Below are positions 41,740 to 50,848 of a stretch of DNA of 64,000 bases, in pieces. Within the stretch, counting starts at the first letter, position 1; each line of letters begins with the position of its first letter. The position numbers and the translations under genes were made by a program. The stretch spans positions 889,020 through 953,019 of the forward strand of contig NZ_LNZA01000001.1 of assembly GCF_001468035.1 (NCBI RefSeq), written 5' to 3'. The notes below the pieces were generated by a model, which worked only from the letters and a program-made list of their open reading frames with translations, made no database searches and was not told where the DNA came from. Origin of the DNA: Legionella tucsonensis (GTDB taxonomy: Bacteria > Pseudomonadota > Gammaproteobacteria > Legionellales > Legionellaceae).

Positions 41740-42187
41740 TGATGACCCTGAAAAAGTCAAGGTTAAAATTGAAGAAAATGCGAAAGAGTTGCAGGCTGCT
41801 CGATCTAAAGTAAATTTAGATCTTCTAAAACAAACAGAAATAGATCGATTAGATAAACAGGCTAGATCAACATTTAAAGAACAATTAATTGCGGAAATCA
41901 CTTCATTGCATGATCAATTAAGTGAACATCGAGGAGAGATGGCGAAAGACATTGAAGTACTCAATCCACAAATCACCTACTTGGATGAAATGATTTGCGA
42001 AGAAAAGGGCAAAAGTAGTGTGATGATGCGCCGTTTTGAAAGTTTAGATGAACTTTTAGAATATGAGGCAGCACTGAAAGCAATGCCTAAAAAAGCGATG
42101 CAAGAGGAAGTAGAGCATGTAGGAGAGCATGAGGATTCATTAGGCGATGAAGCTAACCCAATTGCTAGTGTAGTGAGCAATATCTAA
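41711..42187 (+). pseudogene. Frameshifted continuation of the giant gene
   Basis: 158 codons in the +1 frame directly after the G run (VLNFISTLGSDDPEKV to ASVVSNI). Composition matches the giant's tail: charged, coiled-coil-like, rich in Glu, Lys and Leu, with no independent ribosome site. It is best read as the detached end of the 33220 gene. A further open stretch in the third frame (42177-42287) encodes AISNFRRKGMGDIIENP and so on to a TAA, and looks like protein too. A second indel near 42170 may therefore exist. As the sequence stands, this part is translated only if the ribosome slips. Confidence 0.7.
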
Positions 42188-42375
42188 CTTTCGACGCAAG
42201 GGAATGGGCGATATCATTGAAAATCCCAAGGAAAATGAATGGGATGCGGATTTTTTGAGCACAATTAAATCCTTTTATAAAAAATAAGGCAGCTAAATAA
42301 AAATCTGTTATCTATATATAGAAAATCTGGAGCTTTTTCTTGAGAATATTCAGGATTAGAAGTGATTTCCCATGT

Positions 42376-42639
42376 TCAATATCCAAAATATTCAAGTAAA
42401 AAAGGGCAACAAATGAAAAAAATCCCCAAGATCAAATAAAACAAAAATTGATCTTGAATGCGTCTTTGCTCTTTTTCTCTTGGTCGCAGTATATAAAACG
42501 CTATAAAAAGAAAGACAACGCCTATTAGTATGCTTAAAATTTGCGTGTATAAAAATCCGGACGTAAAATACCACGGAGTTGTCTGCACAACATTATCTTC
42601 TGCTGGAATAACTTGTACCGTAGTAGTAAATAAATTCAT
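42376..42639 (-). CDS. Small two-helix membrane protein
   Basis: 87 residues with two hydrophobic helices (about 29-50 and 64-82) separated by a charged loop (RPREKEQRRIQDQ). The N-terminal 25 residues lack a signal but are followed by the first helix, so the N-terminus is probably outside. I do not recognise a family. The ribosome site is weak (only an A-rich leader). It is oriented opposite to its neighbours cca and the giant gene. Confidence 0.5.
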   Translation of the reverse strand: MNLFTTTVQVIPAEDNVVQTTPWYFTSGFLYTQILSILIGVVFLFIAFYILRPREKEQRRIQDQFLFYLILGIFFICCPFLLEYFGY

Positions 42640-42814
42640 TTTTTTAGTATAAGAAATATTTTTTATTTATCCTCGCTCCATTTGACTAAGATTTCAAGTA
42701 TGTAAGCAAATCATGTTATTTTTTAATTGTAAATAAAATGATCATAATAATTGATATTTTAACTAAATGAATATAAAATATTCTTTTATCGGCAAATTTT
42801 ATACTTAAGATATT

Positions 42815-43996
42815 ATGAAAATTTATTTAGTAGGAGGCGCAGTACGTGACAAATTACGTGGCTATTGCCCCAAAGATAATGATTGGGTTGTTGTGGGCGC
42901 AACCTGGGATGATATGCTGCAACTGGGATATAAACCAGTACGTAGCAGCCAAGAAGCAAAAGAGATTCCTGTATTCTTACATTCCAAAACTAAAGAAGAG
43001 TATGCCCTTGCTCGATGCGAAAGGCGAACAGGAAGTGGGCATGCTGGTTTTGAGTTTGACATCTCTCCTGCAATCACTTTAATGGACGATTTAAGTCGGC
43101 GAGATTTGACGATAAATGCAATGGCCTTACCATTTGAAGAAGAAAAATTAGGTGAATTGATTGATCCCTATAATGGAAAAGCTGATTTGGAGCGACATAT
43201 CTTACGACATGTATCGCCAGCATTTGTTGAAGACCCTCTTCGATTACTACGTACTGCACGTTTTGCGGCTTGCTTAGGCTTTCAAGTTGCTCCAGAAACA
43301 ATGGTGCTTATGAAGCAGATGATTGCTGAAGAAACAGTACATGAACTGAGCTCCGAACAAATCTGGAAGGAACTGGAGCGTGCACTCATGGGAGCATATC
43401 CGAAAAATTTCTTCGATATGCTTAAACAAAGTGGTGCAGATAGTATTTTATTCCCTAATATGGACATCTCAGCCTCCAGCATCAACGCGTTGCAACGAGC
43501 AGCTGATCATAAAGATTGTGCATATGTTCGTTTCGCTGTTTTGATGCACAACCAGTCTCAACATGAAATAAGTGCATTTTGCAAACAATTTAACATACCA
43601 AATCAATACCGTGATTTAGCGTTATTAACAAAGAAACATTTGGCACAATTTCGCCGTGTTCCGGAACTGGATGCAGGGGAGTTATTGGATTTATTGACAA
43701 ACATTGGTGCGTTCCATAATAAAGAACGTTTTGACAATTGCTTACATATTTTTGAGCTGTGTACACAAGAACCGTCGTATGTGAAACAAGTACGCAATGC
43801 CTTTCAAGCAGCTAAATCCATTAACACCAAAGAACTTGCTTCGAAATATATCGGGCATGAAATCAATAGAAAAATTAAAGTATTACGTATCGAAGCGATC
43901 CAACAATATGTCAATGGCCCAAACGAGCAACTAGACTGTGTAATAAGGGAAAAAGAGCTGTCCCTCCCAGGATTAAAATTACCGATGTATACTTAA
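42815..43996 (+). CDS. cca: CCA-adding tRNA nucleotidyltransferase
   Basis: 393 residues, class II nucleotidyltransferase fold. The N-terminus MKIYLVGGAVRDKLRG holds the G-rich loop; the metal-binding Asp pair lies in PKDNDWVVVG (about 20-29; DxD type); DLSRRDLTINAMA follows near 93, with the RLLRTARFAA neck region near 142. It builds or repairs the 3' CCA of tRNAs. Slightly shorter than E. coli Cca (412); an HD-type phosphohydrolase motif is suggested by LMHNQSQHE. Start codon chosen by fit to the family N-terminus. Confidence 0.95.
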   Translation: MKIYLVGGAVRDKLRGYCPKDNDWVVVGATWDDMLQLGYKPVRSSQEAKEIPVFLHSKTKEEYALARCERRTGSGHAGFEFDISPAITLMDDLSRRDLTINAMALPFEEEKLGELIDPYNGKADLERHILRHVSPAFVEDPLRLLRTARFAACLGFQVAPETMVLMKQMIAEETVHELSSEQIWKELERALMGAYPKNFFDMLKQSGADSILFPNMDISASSINALQRAADHKDCAYVRFAVLMHNQSQHEISAFCKQFNIPNQYRDLALLTKKHLAQFRRVPELDAGELLDLLTNIGAFHNKERFDNCLHIFELCTQEPSYVKQVRNAFQAAKSINTKELASKYIGHEINRKIKVLRIEAIQQYVNGPNEQLDCVIREKELSLPGLKLPMYT

Positions 43997-44022
43997 AAAT
44001 AATTAATTAAAATAACATAATA

Positions 44023-44769
44023 ATGGCACGAATTCTGGTTTTACAACATTCTCCCTATGAGCCATTGGGTATTATTGTTCATACCTTAAGAAGGATGAAG
44101 TTACGCATTCGCTATGTCAATTTTGCCAGAGATCCCCATCAGCGAGTGGATATGAATCGTTATCATGGCATTGTTGTTCTCGGTGGAGCCATGCATCCTA
44201 ATGAGCTTGATTTGTACCCGCATCTAATACATGAAATAGAATTATTGCAGGTAGCAATTGCTAAAGAAGTGCCAATATTAGGCATTTGTTTAGGTTCCCA
44301 ATTACTGAATATAGCTTTGGGTGGAAGCTGTTATGCTTTAGACAAACCTGAACTTGGATGGACAAAAGTAGACAAATGTGGTGACCATGATTTATTTGGA
44401 CTGTTTGATCTTCCAATACATGTTTTTCAATGGCATCAATTTGCAAACCAGACAGCCCCAGGTATTGAGATTCTTTTAGAAAACAATCAGTGTGTACAAG
44501 CCTTTTGTCATCATAATAGTGTAGGGCTTCAATTTCATTTGGAAGTCGATGCCAATTTGATTCAACGGTGGCTTGAACATCCAGAATATTTAGAGCATTT
44601 ACGTCGCTATCTACACCCCGAAGAAATTCATGCGATTCAGGAAGAGACCAAACTTCATTTGCCCAAGTCAACGGCGATAGCAAAACATTTTTTTGCTAAT
44701 TTTTGCCGCTTGTTTAATAAGAAATCCTATGCTTTATCGTCATGGACAGCTGGAAGGGATTTGTTTTAA
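44023..44769 (+). CDS. Class I glutamine amidotransferase-like protein
   Basis: 248 residues. The triad is Cys 89 in LGICLGSQLL, with His 172 and Glu 174 in LQFHLEVD. Resembles stand-alone GuaA-type GATase proteins that hydrolyse gamma-glutamyl compounds. The C-terminal 60 residues (EEIHAIQEETKLH and after) are helical, as in these relatives. It is 26 bp after cca on the same strand, so they are likely cotranscribed. Substrate unknown. Confidence 0.85.
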   Translation: MARILVLQHSPYEPLGIIVHTLRRMKLRIRYVNFARDPHQRVDMNRYHGIVVLGGAMHPNELDLYPHLIHEIELLQVAIAKEVPILGICLGSQLLNIALGGSCYALDKPELGWTKVDKCGDHDLFGLFDLPIHVFQWHQFANQTAPGIEILLENNQCVQAFCHHNSVGLQFHLEVDANLIQRWLEHPEYLEHLRRYLHPEEIHAIQEETKLHLPKSTAIAKHFFANFCRLFNKKSYALSSWTAGRDLF

Positions 44770-44823
44770 GCTTTGGAAGCAAAGAGTGTGGGAATTCTAC
44801 TGAACTCCATTTAAATTTTGTTT

Positions 44824-45168
44824 TTAGTTATATTGATATGATCCTTGGTGACAAATCTCCTTTTTCTCCTTTTGAGTATCGAATTGTATCTCGTAGGTTT
44901 TTGTAGTTTCTTTAACAAGGATATCAGAATAGTTCTCTGAAATATCTGTGAAGCCGTCGAGGCAGGCAATGGTTGGATCGTTCAAAAAATTGCGGACTAC
45001 AAGTGTTGCAGACCCAGATAGTTGAGAGGTAATCCGACCAAGGTAGTTCTTGGCTATTTCATTCGGAAAATAAGAGAGTGCATTTGAAAGCGAAATAAAT
45101 CCGCTCTTATTTTCACCCTTTTCCAGCGTTGAAATGATATCTTCCTGGATGTAACTGACCTTACACAT
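44824..45168 (-). pseudogene. Fragment of a SAM-dependent methyltransferase
   Basis: 115 codons from MCKVSYIQED. The text reads like the second half of a class I methyltransferase: a VSYIQEDI strand, FISLSNALSYFPNEIA (motif IV region), then LGRITSQLSGSATLVVRNFL (motif V/VI). The first half with the SAM-binding GxGxG is missing: the frame continues upstream only as an AT-rich hydrophobic text (MFVNRCCGDLIF) that looks noncoding. Remnant status is inferred; a short intact gene of another type is the alternative. Confidence 0.45.
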
Positions 45169-45298
45169 AATCAATAAATTCACCAGAAATGTTAATAAAT
45201 TTAACAAATAAAATATTAAATCACCACAACAACGGTTAACAAACATTAAATAAAATGCAAAGCCCTATTACTGAAGTTGGATGATTGTGAATTAATGT

Positions 45299-47659
45299 CT
45301 ATGTAGGAGTCGGTGTTATGCTTTCTTTCTGGGTAATTTCTCCGTTAGTAGAAGCAGTAACTTGCGTACCATATATCATTCTTGACATAGGACTCCAGAA
45401 GAAAGAGAGTGTGCCTGAAAAGAAGCCGCCTGTCTCCGCATTAGCTTTTTCTGGACCTTTATTTTTTTCTTTGCTGCGATCAACCACACCAAAATGCTCA
45501 ATGGCATGTTGTTCTGCCAACTTCATGAATAAATTTGCCTCAGCAATAGGTGGAAGCTCTTGCAATGGCCTGTCTTTATAAAATCGTTCTGCAGCCATTA
45601 TGACTAATCCATTAGCTTGTTTTAGTAAGTACAATTCGTCTACTTCAATTTTTTTGCTAGGGACTATACTGCGTAATGCAGCTAAGTCATAAATAAAGGT
45701 TTGAATTTGTTGATAAAGCTTTGCAAAATCTTCAATAATATCAGCAAATTGTTCTTCATAGCTTTGAGTTAGTTGTTCAATGCTGTATTTTTCCAGGCCT
45801 TTCCCAGACAGTTTTTTATAAATATGAGCTATTTTGCGTGTTGACGGATGATTGGGTAGAGTTTTATATTCTTCAGAATTTATAATTTCATCAAGAATAA
45901 CTGAAGGGCTATTTTCGATGTGATTTAATTGCATTAATAATGCACTAAAAAAGTGGGTTAAGCGAATATCTATAGATTCTTGAAAATAATTAAAATCCTT
46001 TTCTAATCCCTGGGATTGAAGAACCAACGTATGGTTTATGCTGGTGAAACTTAAGAGAAGAAGTTCTTCGACAAACTGTTGAATTATTAAATTATCTGAA
46101 GCAGACAGCTCTTTAAATTTAGTAATGATATCAATAATTGCTTGATATAGAGTTTCTTTTTCTTGTTCTTTTTCAATTGAGATCCAATTCTCCGTTAAAT
46201 ATTGCTGACTTACCTGACGAATCACGATACCAAATGTTTCCAATACAATTTTACGACTCACTTCAGAATCCAGGATGGATGCTTCTTTATTAGCAATTTT
46301 TTTAATATTTTCTTCTAGGGCTAAGCTAACGGTATTAATCATCTCAGTAAGATTTTTTCTTTTGGCATCAAGACCAAAAATTTTAAAAAAATGTGTTTGC
46401 ATTAATAAAGCATGTTCTTCGTTAACATAACCAGAATAGGCAGTAAATACATCATTGAAGAGGCCGTAGATACGCTCTTTATGTAAAATTCTGCGTTGTT
46501 TAGTGAGGCCCATGTAGGAGTAATGAGTTGAATTATAGGCATCATACCCAATTTGATTTTTAGCGATTGCAGCATAAAGTGCGCGTAGAATGGTAGGGAA
46601 ATCAAGTGCGGCTATATCAATTGATTCCGCTTCAGCATCGATTCCCGAATATTTTCTACCTAAAGCGGTATACTGATGAAAGATCTCGATACCATCATGA
46701 AACGCTACATGGTACTTATTTAAAAAATTAAGTATCTTATATATCATTATTTTTTGGACATGGGTGGTTTTATAGCCATCAGGGGAGACAATTATTCCTT
46801 GTTGGGAGCCGTCATTTCCACTTGAGCCTGTTCCGTGATGTCCGGGCATGGAGTAACAAACAAGATTTTGTTTTTCTTTAGAGACTACTTCAGGATAAAT
46901 CGGAGTGAATCCCCAATCAGAATGTTCGTTTGCATAATAAATTAATTCAGCATTTTTTATAATTTCCGGTAATATAAAAAAACGTTCGTCATACCAAGTA
47001 ATCGGAAAACAATCTCCAGGGACAGGGTCTATACCAAAAAAGTTTATTGATGTATGCGGCAGATTTGTTTTTAGCTTATTAAACCATTGCTCTTGTTCTT
47101 CTTTGGGAATAAGATTAATTTGGGATTTTAAAGACTCTATAATGTCTGGTGTATTATTTGTTGGTGTACCTTTGTATCGCTTGGTTTGCTGCTCAGCTAA
47201 CTGCTTCAATACCTCTTCAAAGGTAGCACACCCTGAAATAATTGTTTGTATTGCTTGTAATTCATGGGCTATTAAAATCGATTCAACCGCGCCTCTACTA
47301 TGAGCAATAATGTTGATTAATGTTTGTCCTCGAGCTATCGCTTTTAATATTGCCGCCAGCCCCAGGGATATTTTCTCTCCTACATTAGAGCCATCTGTTT
47401 TGGGCCCATTAATTACAGTAATTTCATCAGATTGCAAGGGATAAGGATTTTTTGTGTCTTCTTTCGTCGTTTGAGCAAGTGCATTTGTTTTAATTAAAAA
47501 AGAAACTATGCTCAGTGTTTCCCCTTTAGGGTAATCTTTTACTTTTGCTCCCTTGGTATAAGGGGAGAGTTTTGCAGTTTGTTTTAATTCAGGGGTAAAG
47601 TCAGTGAGTGTACCTAGCATTGTGAGTGTGAATGGTTGCTTTTCAATTTTACTGTCCAT
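45299..47659 (-). CDS. Lipase-like alpha/beta hydrolase, candidate effector
   Basis: About 786 residues from MDSKIEKQPF; earlier in-frame ATGs at 47674 and 47725 exist. A TATAAT-like -10 at 47693-47698 argues against 47725, since it lies inside that extension. IIAHSRGAVES (Ser about 121) is a nucleophile elbow of GXSXG type with A replacing the first G, and FGIDPVPGDC near 230 may carry the acid. GHHGTGSSG near 280 may supply a His. The C-terminal 450 residues are helical and end with a hydrophobic patch. No signal peptide. Architecture fits Legionella large effectors (inference); substrate unknown. Confidence 0.65.
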   Translation of the reverse strand: MDSKIEKQPFTLTMLGTLTDFTPELKQTAKLSPYTKGAKVKDYPKGETLSIVSFLIKTNALAQTTKEDTKNPYPLQSDEITVINGPKTDGSNVGEKISLGLAAILKAIARGQTLINIIAHSRGAVESILIAHELQAIQTIISGCATFEEVLKQLAEQQTKRYKGTPTNNTPDIIESLKSQINLIPKEEQEQWFNKLKTNLPHTSINFFGIDPVPGDCFPITWYDERFFILPEIIKNAELIYYANEHSDWGFTPIYPEVVSKEKQNLVCYSMPGHHGTGSSGNDGSQQGIIVSPDGYKTTHVQKIMIYKILNFLNKYHVAFHDGIEIFHQYTALGRKYSGIDAEAESIDIAALDFPTILRALYAAIAKNQIGYDAYNSTHYSYMGLTKQRRILHKERIYGLFNDVFTAYSGYVNEEHALLMQTHFFKIFGLDAKRKNLTEMINTVSLALEENIKKIANKEASILDSEVSRKIVLETFGIVIRQVSQQYLTENWISIEKEQEKETLYQAIIDIITKFKELSASDNLIIQQFVEELLLLSFTSINHTLVLQSQGLEKDFNYFQESIDIRLTHFFSALLMQLNHIENSPSVILDEIINSEEYKTLPNHPSTRKIAHIYKKLSGKGLEKYSIEQLTQSYEEQFADIIEDFAKLYQQIQTFIYDLAALRSIVPSKKIEVDELYLLKQANGLVIMAAERFYKDRPLQELPPIAEANLFMKLAEQHAIEHFGVVDRSKEKNKGPEKANAETGGFFSGTLSFFWSPMSRMIYGTQVTASTNGEITQKESITPTPT

Positions 47660-47692
47660 AGTAGAATGCCCCATAGTGTGACACAATGAACC

Positions 47693-47698
47693 ATTATA
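47693..47698 (-). promoter_or_regulatory. Candidate -10 box of the lipase-like gene
   Basis: TATAAT on the minus strand, with transcription expected to begin about 47685, only 10-25 nt before the ATGs at 47674 and 47659. The -35 region is poor. It helps exclude the start at 47725. Confidence 0.35.
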
Positions 47699-47813
47699 GA
47701 CACTATTGAATATAAAAATAAACAAGCACGCTTATATTAGAAAGCTCGGATATGTCCCTCGCGCAGATGGCGATTTATAAATAAGTAATTATTTATTTTT
47801 AAAACATCTTTTT

Positions 47814-48164
47814 TCATCGCATTCCTGACTTGTACTGAGACTCATTTAGAGCTTCCAAATTTTCAATCAGTGTATCTGCCTGTGTTTTGTTAATGAGATT
47901 TTTCTGTTGAATTTGTTGAATGAATTCTATGGCTTGTTCTGGAGTTTCAAACACTAGAACAACCACATTTTTTCCCTTATATTGTTTTAGTTGCTCTTGT
48001 TCTTCTTCAGATATCTCTTGATAAAGTTGACTTTTCTTAAACTCATCCAGGGAGTCAAAGACTTGCGGTTGAGCGTTTTGTTGAGTCATAAATTCATTAT
48101 AAGCTTGAAGTATCCTCTTTCTTTTTTTTTCGTCATCAATACTTAAAACTATTGGCTTTGTCAT
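47814..48164 (-). CDS. Small acidic Gln/Glu-rich protein
   Basis: 116 residues with an excellent ribosome site (AAAGGAG, 7-8 nt before the ATG). Composition is rich in Glu, Gln and Lys, with a predicted mixed helix-strand core (NVVVLVFETPEQAIEFIQQI) and a helical end. No membrane segment or signal. Not recognised. It lies 155 bp upstream of the lipase-like gene on the same strand, so it could be a chaperone or partner of that protein, but the lipase gene seems to have its own promoter. Confidence 0.7.
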   Translation of the reverse strand: MTKPIVLSIDDEKKRKRILQAYNEFMTQQNAQPQVFDSLDEFKKSQLYQEISEEEQEQLKQYKGKNVVVLVFETPEQAIEFIQQIQQKNLINKTQADTLIENLEALNESQYKSGMR

Positions 48165-48488
48165 AATAAGTACTCCTTTCGCTTACTTATAAGTTAAAGA
48201 AGTAGCTTCTTTGTATTAAATTGTCAAAAAAAATGTAAATTATTATAAAACAAAAGAATAAGCATATTATGAAAATGCAAGCTTATCAAAATGTTACTTA
48301 AAAGAGTAATGTCCTGGATTTAGAAATGGCTTTTTTATCTGTAAAGATCTAAAAAAGAGGTTATATTATTGGTTGATTAAGTTAATATCTTGTTGTTGGA
48401 GATTCGCATCCTTTCAGGAGGTTGTGCAGTTTTTATATTTTTTAATGATCTGTCTATATTTTAGATAGAAAGTGAAAGGATATTCATA
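48165..48488. other. Intergenic region, divergent promoters
   Basis: 324 bp between the small acidic gene and alkB, AT-rich. It must hold the promoters of both. Visible are AAAGGA 9 nt before the alkB ATG and the AAAGGAG of the acidic gene. No RNA gene or repeat recognised. Confidence 0.5.
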
Positions 48489-49541
48489 ATGAAACGAAGT
48501 AAAAAACTGTGTTTTATGCTGGCTTACTTGTTGGTGATACTGCCTTTTATTGGTTTTTATTTTGGTGACTTTTATACTTTCCTCCCTTTTTTTATATTAT
48601 TCACATTGGTTCCGCTGATTGATTCTTGGCTCGTTGATTCAGGCAATCCAGAGAGTGCTCAAGAACATGTACTGCTAAAAGACCGATATTTCAAACTCCT
48701 TACTTGGATATATGTGCCTTTGCAATATTGTTTTTTGATTCTTGCGGCTTATCTGCTCACACATTTCCCTTTAACAGCAACGGAGTTTATTGGGTTTAGT
48801 TTATCAATTGGACTTCTGACTGGAGGGATTGGAATTACCCTTGCTCACGAGCTAATGCATAAAAACTCCAGGACTGATCAAATCCTAAGCAAAACATTAT
48901 TAGTCAGTGTATGTTACGGTCATTTTTTTATTGAACATGTCCGTGGACACCATGTTCATGTGGCTACACCCAAAGATCCTGCAACATCTCGGCTAGGAGA
49001 AGGTTTATACCAGTTTTTACCTAGAACAATTATTGGTTCTTTTCGTTCTGCTTTGAGCATAGAGTGTAAGCGTTTAAATCGACTAGGATATTCATGGTTC
49101 CATTTAAAAAATCAATTCTGGTGGATAATTAGCATGCCCGTTGTTTTGGCAATGACTCTTTTTTATTATGGTGGATGGATCGCTCTTTTCTTCTTTATTC
49201 TTCAATCGTTGACCGCTATTATTTTGTTGGAAGTCATTAACTATATTGAACATTATGGTTTGGAGCGCAAGAAACTCACCAATGGATCCTATGAGAAAGT
49301 TTCAGAACAACATTCATGGAATGCGAGTCATTGGCTTAGTAACATGCTTCTTTTTCAACTGCAAAGACATTCAGATCATCATGTTCATGGAGCACGCCCT
49401 TATCAATTATTAAGACATATTGACTCAAGTCCTCAGCTTCCTTCAGGTTATCTGGGAATGATAATTCTGGCTCTTTGTCCTCCATTGTGGAGGAGGATAA
49501 TGGATAAGAGGGTACTTGCCAAACGCGCGCTAAATCGATGA
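48489..49541 (+). CDS. alkB: Alkane 1-monooxygenase-like membrane hydroxylase (AlkB type)
   Basis: 350 residues with hydrophobic segments interleaved with the three His boxes of integral membrane di-iron hydroxylases: HELMH (120-124), HVRGHHVH (about 150-157), and QRHSDHHVHGARPYQ near 298. NYIEHYGLER near 252 is the AlkB-specific motif. It would hydroxylate medium-chain alkanes or fatty chains in the inner membrane. No rubredoxin or rubredoxin reductase gene is adjacent. Length is a little below Pseudomonas AlkB (about 400). Confidence 0.9.
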   Translation: MKRSKKLCFMLAYLLVILPFIGFYFGDFYTFLPFFILFTLVPLIDSWLVDSGNPESAQEHVLLKDRYFKLLTWIYVPLQYCFLILAAYLLTHFPLTATEFIGFSLSIGLLTGGIGITLAHELMHKNSRTDQILSKTLLVSVCYGHFFIEHVRGHHVHVATPKDPATSRLGEGLYQFLPRTIIGSFRSALSIECKRLNRLGYSWFHLKNQFWWIISMPVVLAMTLFYYGGWIALFFFILQSLTAIILLEVINYIEHYGLERKKLTNGSYEKVSEQHSWNASHWLSNMLLFQLQRHSDHHVHGARPYQLLRHIDSSPQLPSGYLGMIILALCPPLWRRIMDKRVLAKRALNR

Positions 49542-49582
49542 ATCCTGTTTCTAGGTGATGTTCTAAATAAAATAAAAATGAG

Positions 49583-50662
49583 TTACTTTTTTACGATAAC
49601 ACTTTTTAACATATCATCAGACGCCTCTAAAGCATCATTAATTTTTGATACTACATCGTAATTCGAATGAAAAAATTTAGGGGAGTGTCTGGTCCTTGCA
49701 ACAGGTTTGGCTAAAGCAATTGCCTCTTCATCTGTTATTTCTGCTGCTTTAATATAGATCTTAATTGATTTTCGCAAAGTCTTATCTAATTGAGATATAA
49801 CTTCATAATAATTATTTGATTCATCAATAGGCTTAGCAAAGTCTCTAGTGAGTAGTTCAGTAGCCCTCCGCACCCCATTTATTTTGCGTTGTATCATTTG
49901 GTATTTTTCATTACTTACACCATATTTTTTCTCTAATTTATTGCTAACTTCTATAAGAGCTCGCTCCAAATTTACTGCTGCTGCAACAATCATTCCCTGT
50001 TTTTTTTGAAATAGTTCATAAACTGCAGCAATATGCTCTTTAGTATTATATTTTCTGAGGTAATCGGTATTATAATTTCTAATAGGGCTAAAAGTATGTT
50101 TGGAAGGATTAAAATCTTCTACATGATTGGTATAGACATCTAAAACTTCGTCATATTTCTGATAATAATTTTGGGTTCGAGAAAGGTATTCTGAAGCTGG
50201 ATATACATCATCAGACCAAGGATCACAAATATAAGCATCCCTACCCCAGGTCTCTGGTTTCTTGGGATCACTGCCTTTTTGTCTCCCAACTACAAGTACG
50301 ACGTGGTTGCCGCCTACTAATTGAAAAACTTCTGCATTTACGTGAGGAACATAATGAGCAATATAATCTAAAGCCAGCTCAGAAAGTTCATTACAATTCC
50401 CAATTGAATATTTTTTACTGCACTCAATAGATTGGTAAAATTCGTAAATGTAATAGTCAAACTCTAACCATGAGCTTGCAGATTCCTGCGATTTTTCTCT
50501 TATAGCTTTTACCGCATTACTAAGACTTTTTTTCTTATCAATAAGATAGGTATTATTAATAAGTTGAGTTCCACCTTCTATTATAAATTCTCTGGCGTAT
50601 TTATTAGCAAGGTGAGCGGCATCCTTATTTGAATAAGGGACAATAGATTTTGGAAGTATCAT
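49583..50662 (-). CDS. Predicted Cys-His-Asp enzyme, candidate effector
   Basis: 359 residues, no signal peptide or membrane helix. GNCNELSELAL (Cys 90), GGNHVVLVVG (His 120) and ICDPWSDDVYPAS (Asp 147) follow the Cys-His-Asp order, spacing and local sequence of papain/transglutaminase-fold proteases and deamidases used by bacterial toxins. The C-terminal 200 residues are helical with many charged residues and would bind a partner or target. The ATG has no obvious ribosome site but TATAAT lies about 40 nt upstream on the minus strand. Fold and catalysis are inferred from motif order only. Confidence 0.6.
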   Translation of the reverse strand: MILPKSIVPYSNKDAAHLANKYAREFIIEGGTQLINNTYLIDKKKSLSNAVKAIREKSQESASSWLEFDYYIYEFYQSIECSKKYSIGNCNELSELALDYIAHYVPHVNAEVFQLVGGNHVVLVVGRQKGSDPKKPETWGRDAYICDPWSDDVYPASEYLSRTQNYYQKYDEVLDVYTNHVEDFNPSKHTFSPIRNYNTDYLRKYNTKEHIAAVYELFQKKQGMIVAAAVNLERALIEVSNKLEKKYGVSNEKYQMIQRKINGVRRATELLTRDFAKPIDESNNYYEVISQLDKTLRKSIKIYIKAAEITDEEAIALAKPVARTRHSPKFFHSNYDVVSKINDALEASDDMLKSVIVKK

Positions 50663-50848
50663 GATTAAATAAATTGATTGATTTAAATAAAATTATAGCT
50701 GAATCTGTATAAGAGCACAGGTTTCTTGCAATCGAACTCATGATGATGGTGGTAGTTAAATCAATGCAAGTGCTGACATGTTTATTGCTCCTCGAGTTAA
50801 TCTAGCTATACTTAAAGTTAATTCATATTTCATTAGAGGCAATTTATT

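Noticed and set aside
44261-44683. 140-codon open frame on the minus strand
   Set aside because: Antisense to the glutamine amidotransferase, which has an intact triad.
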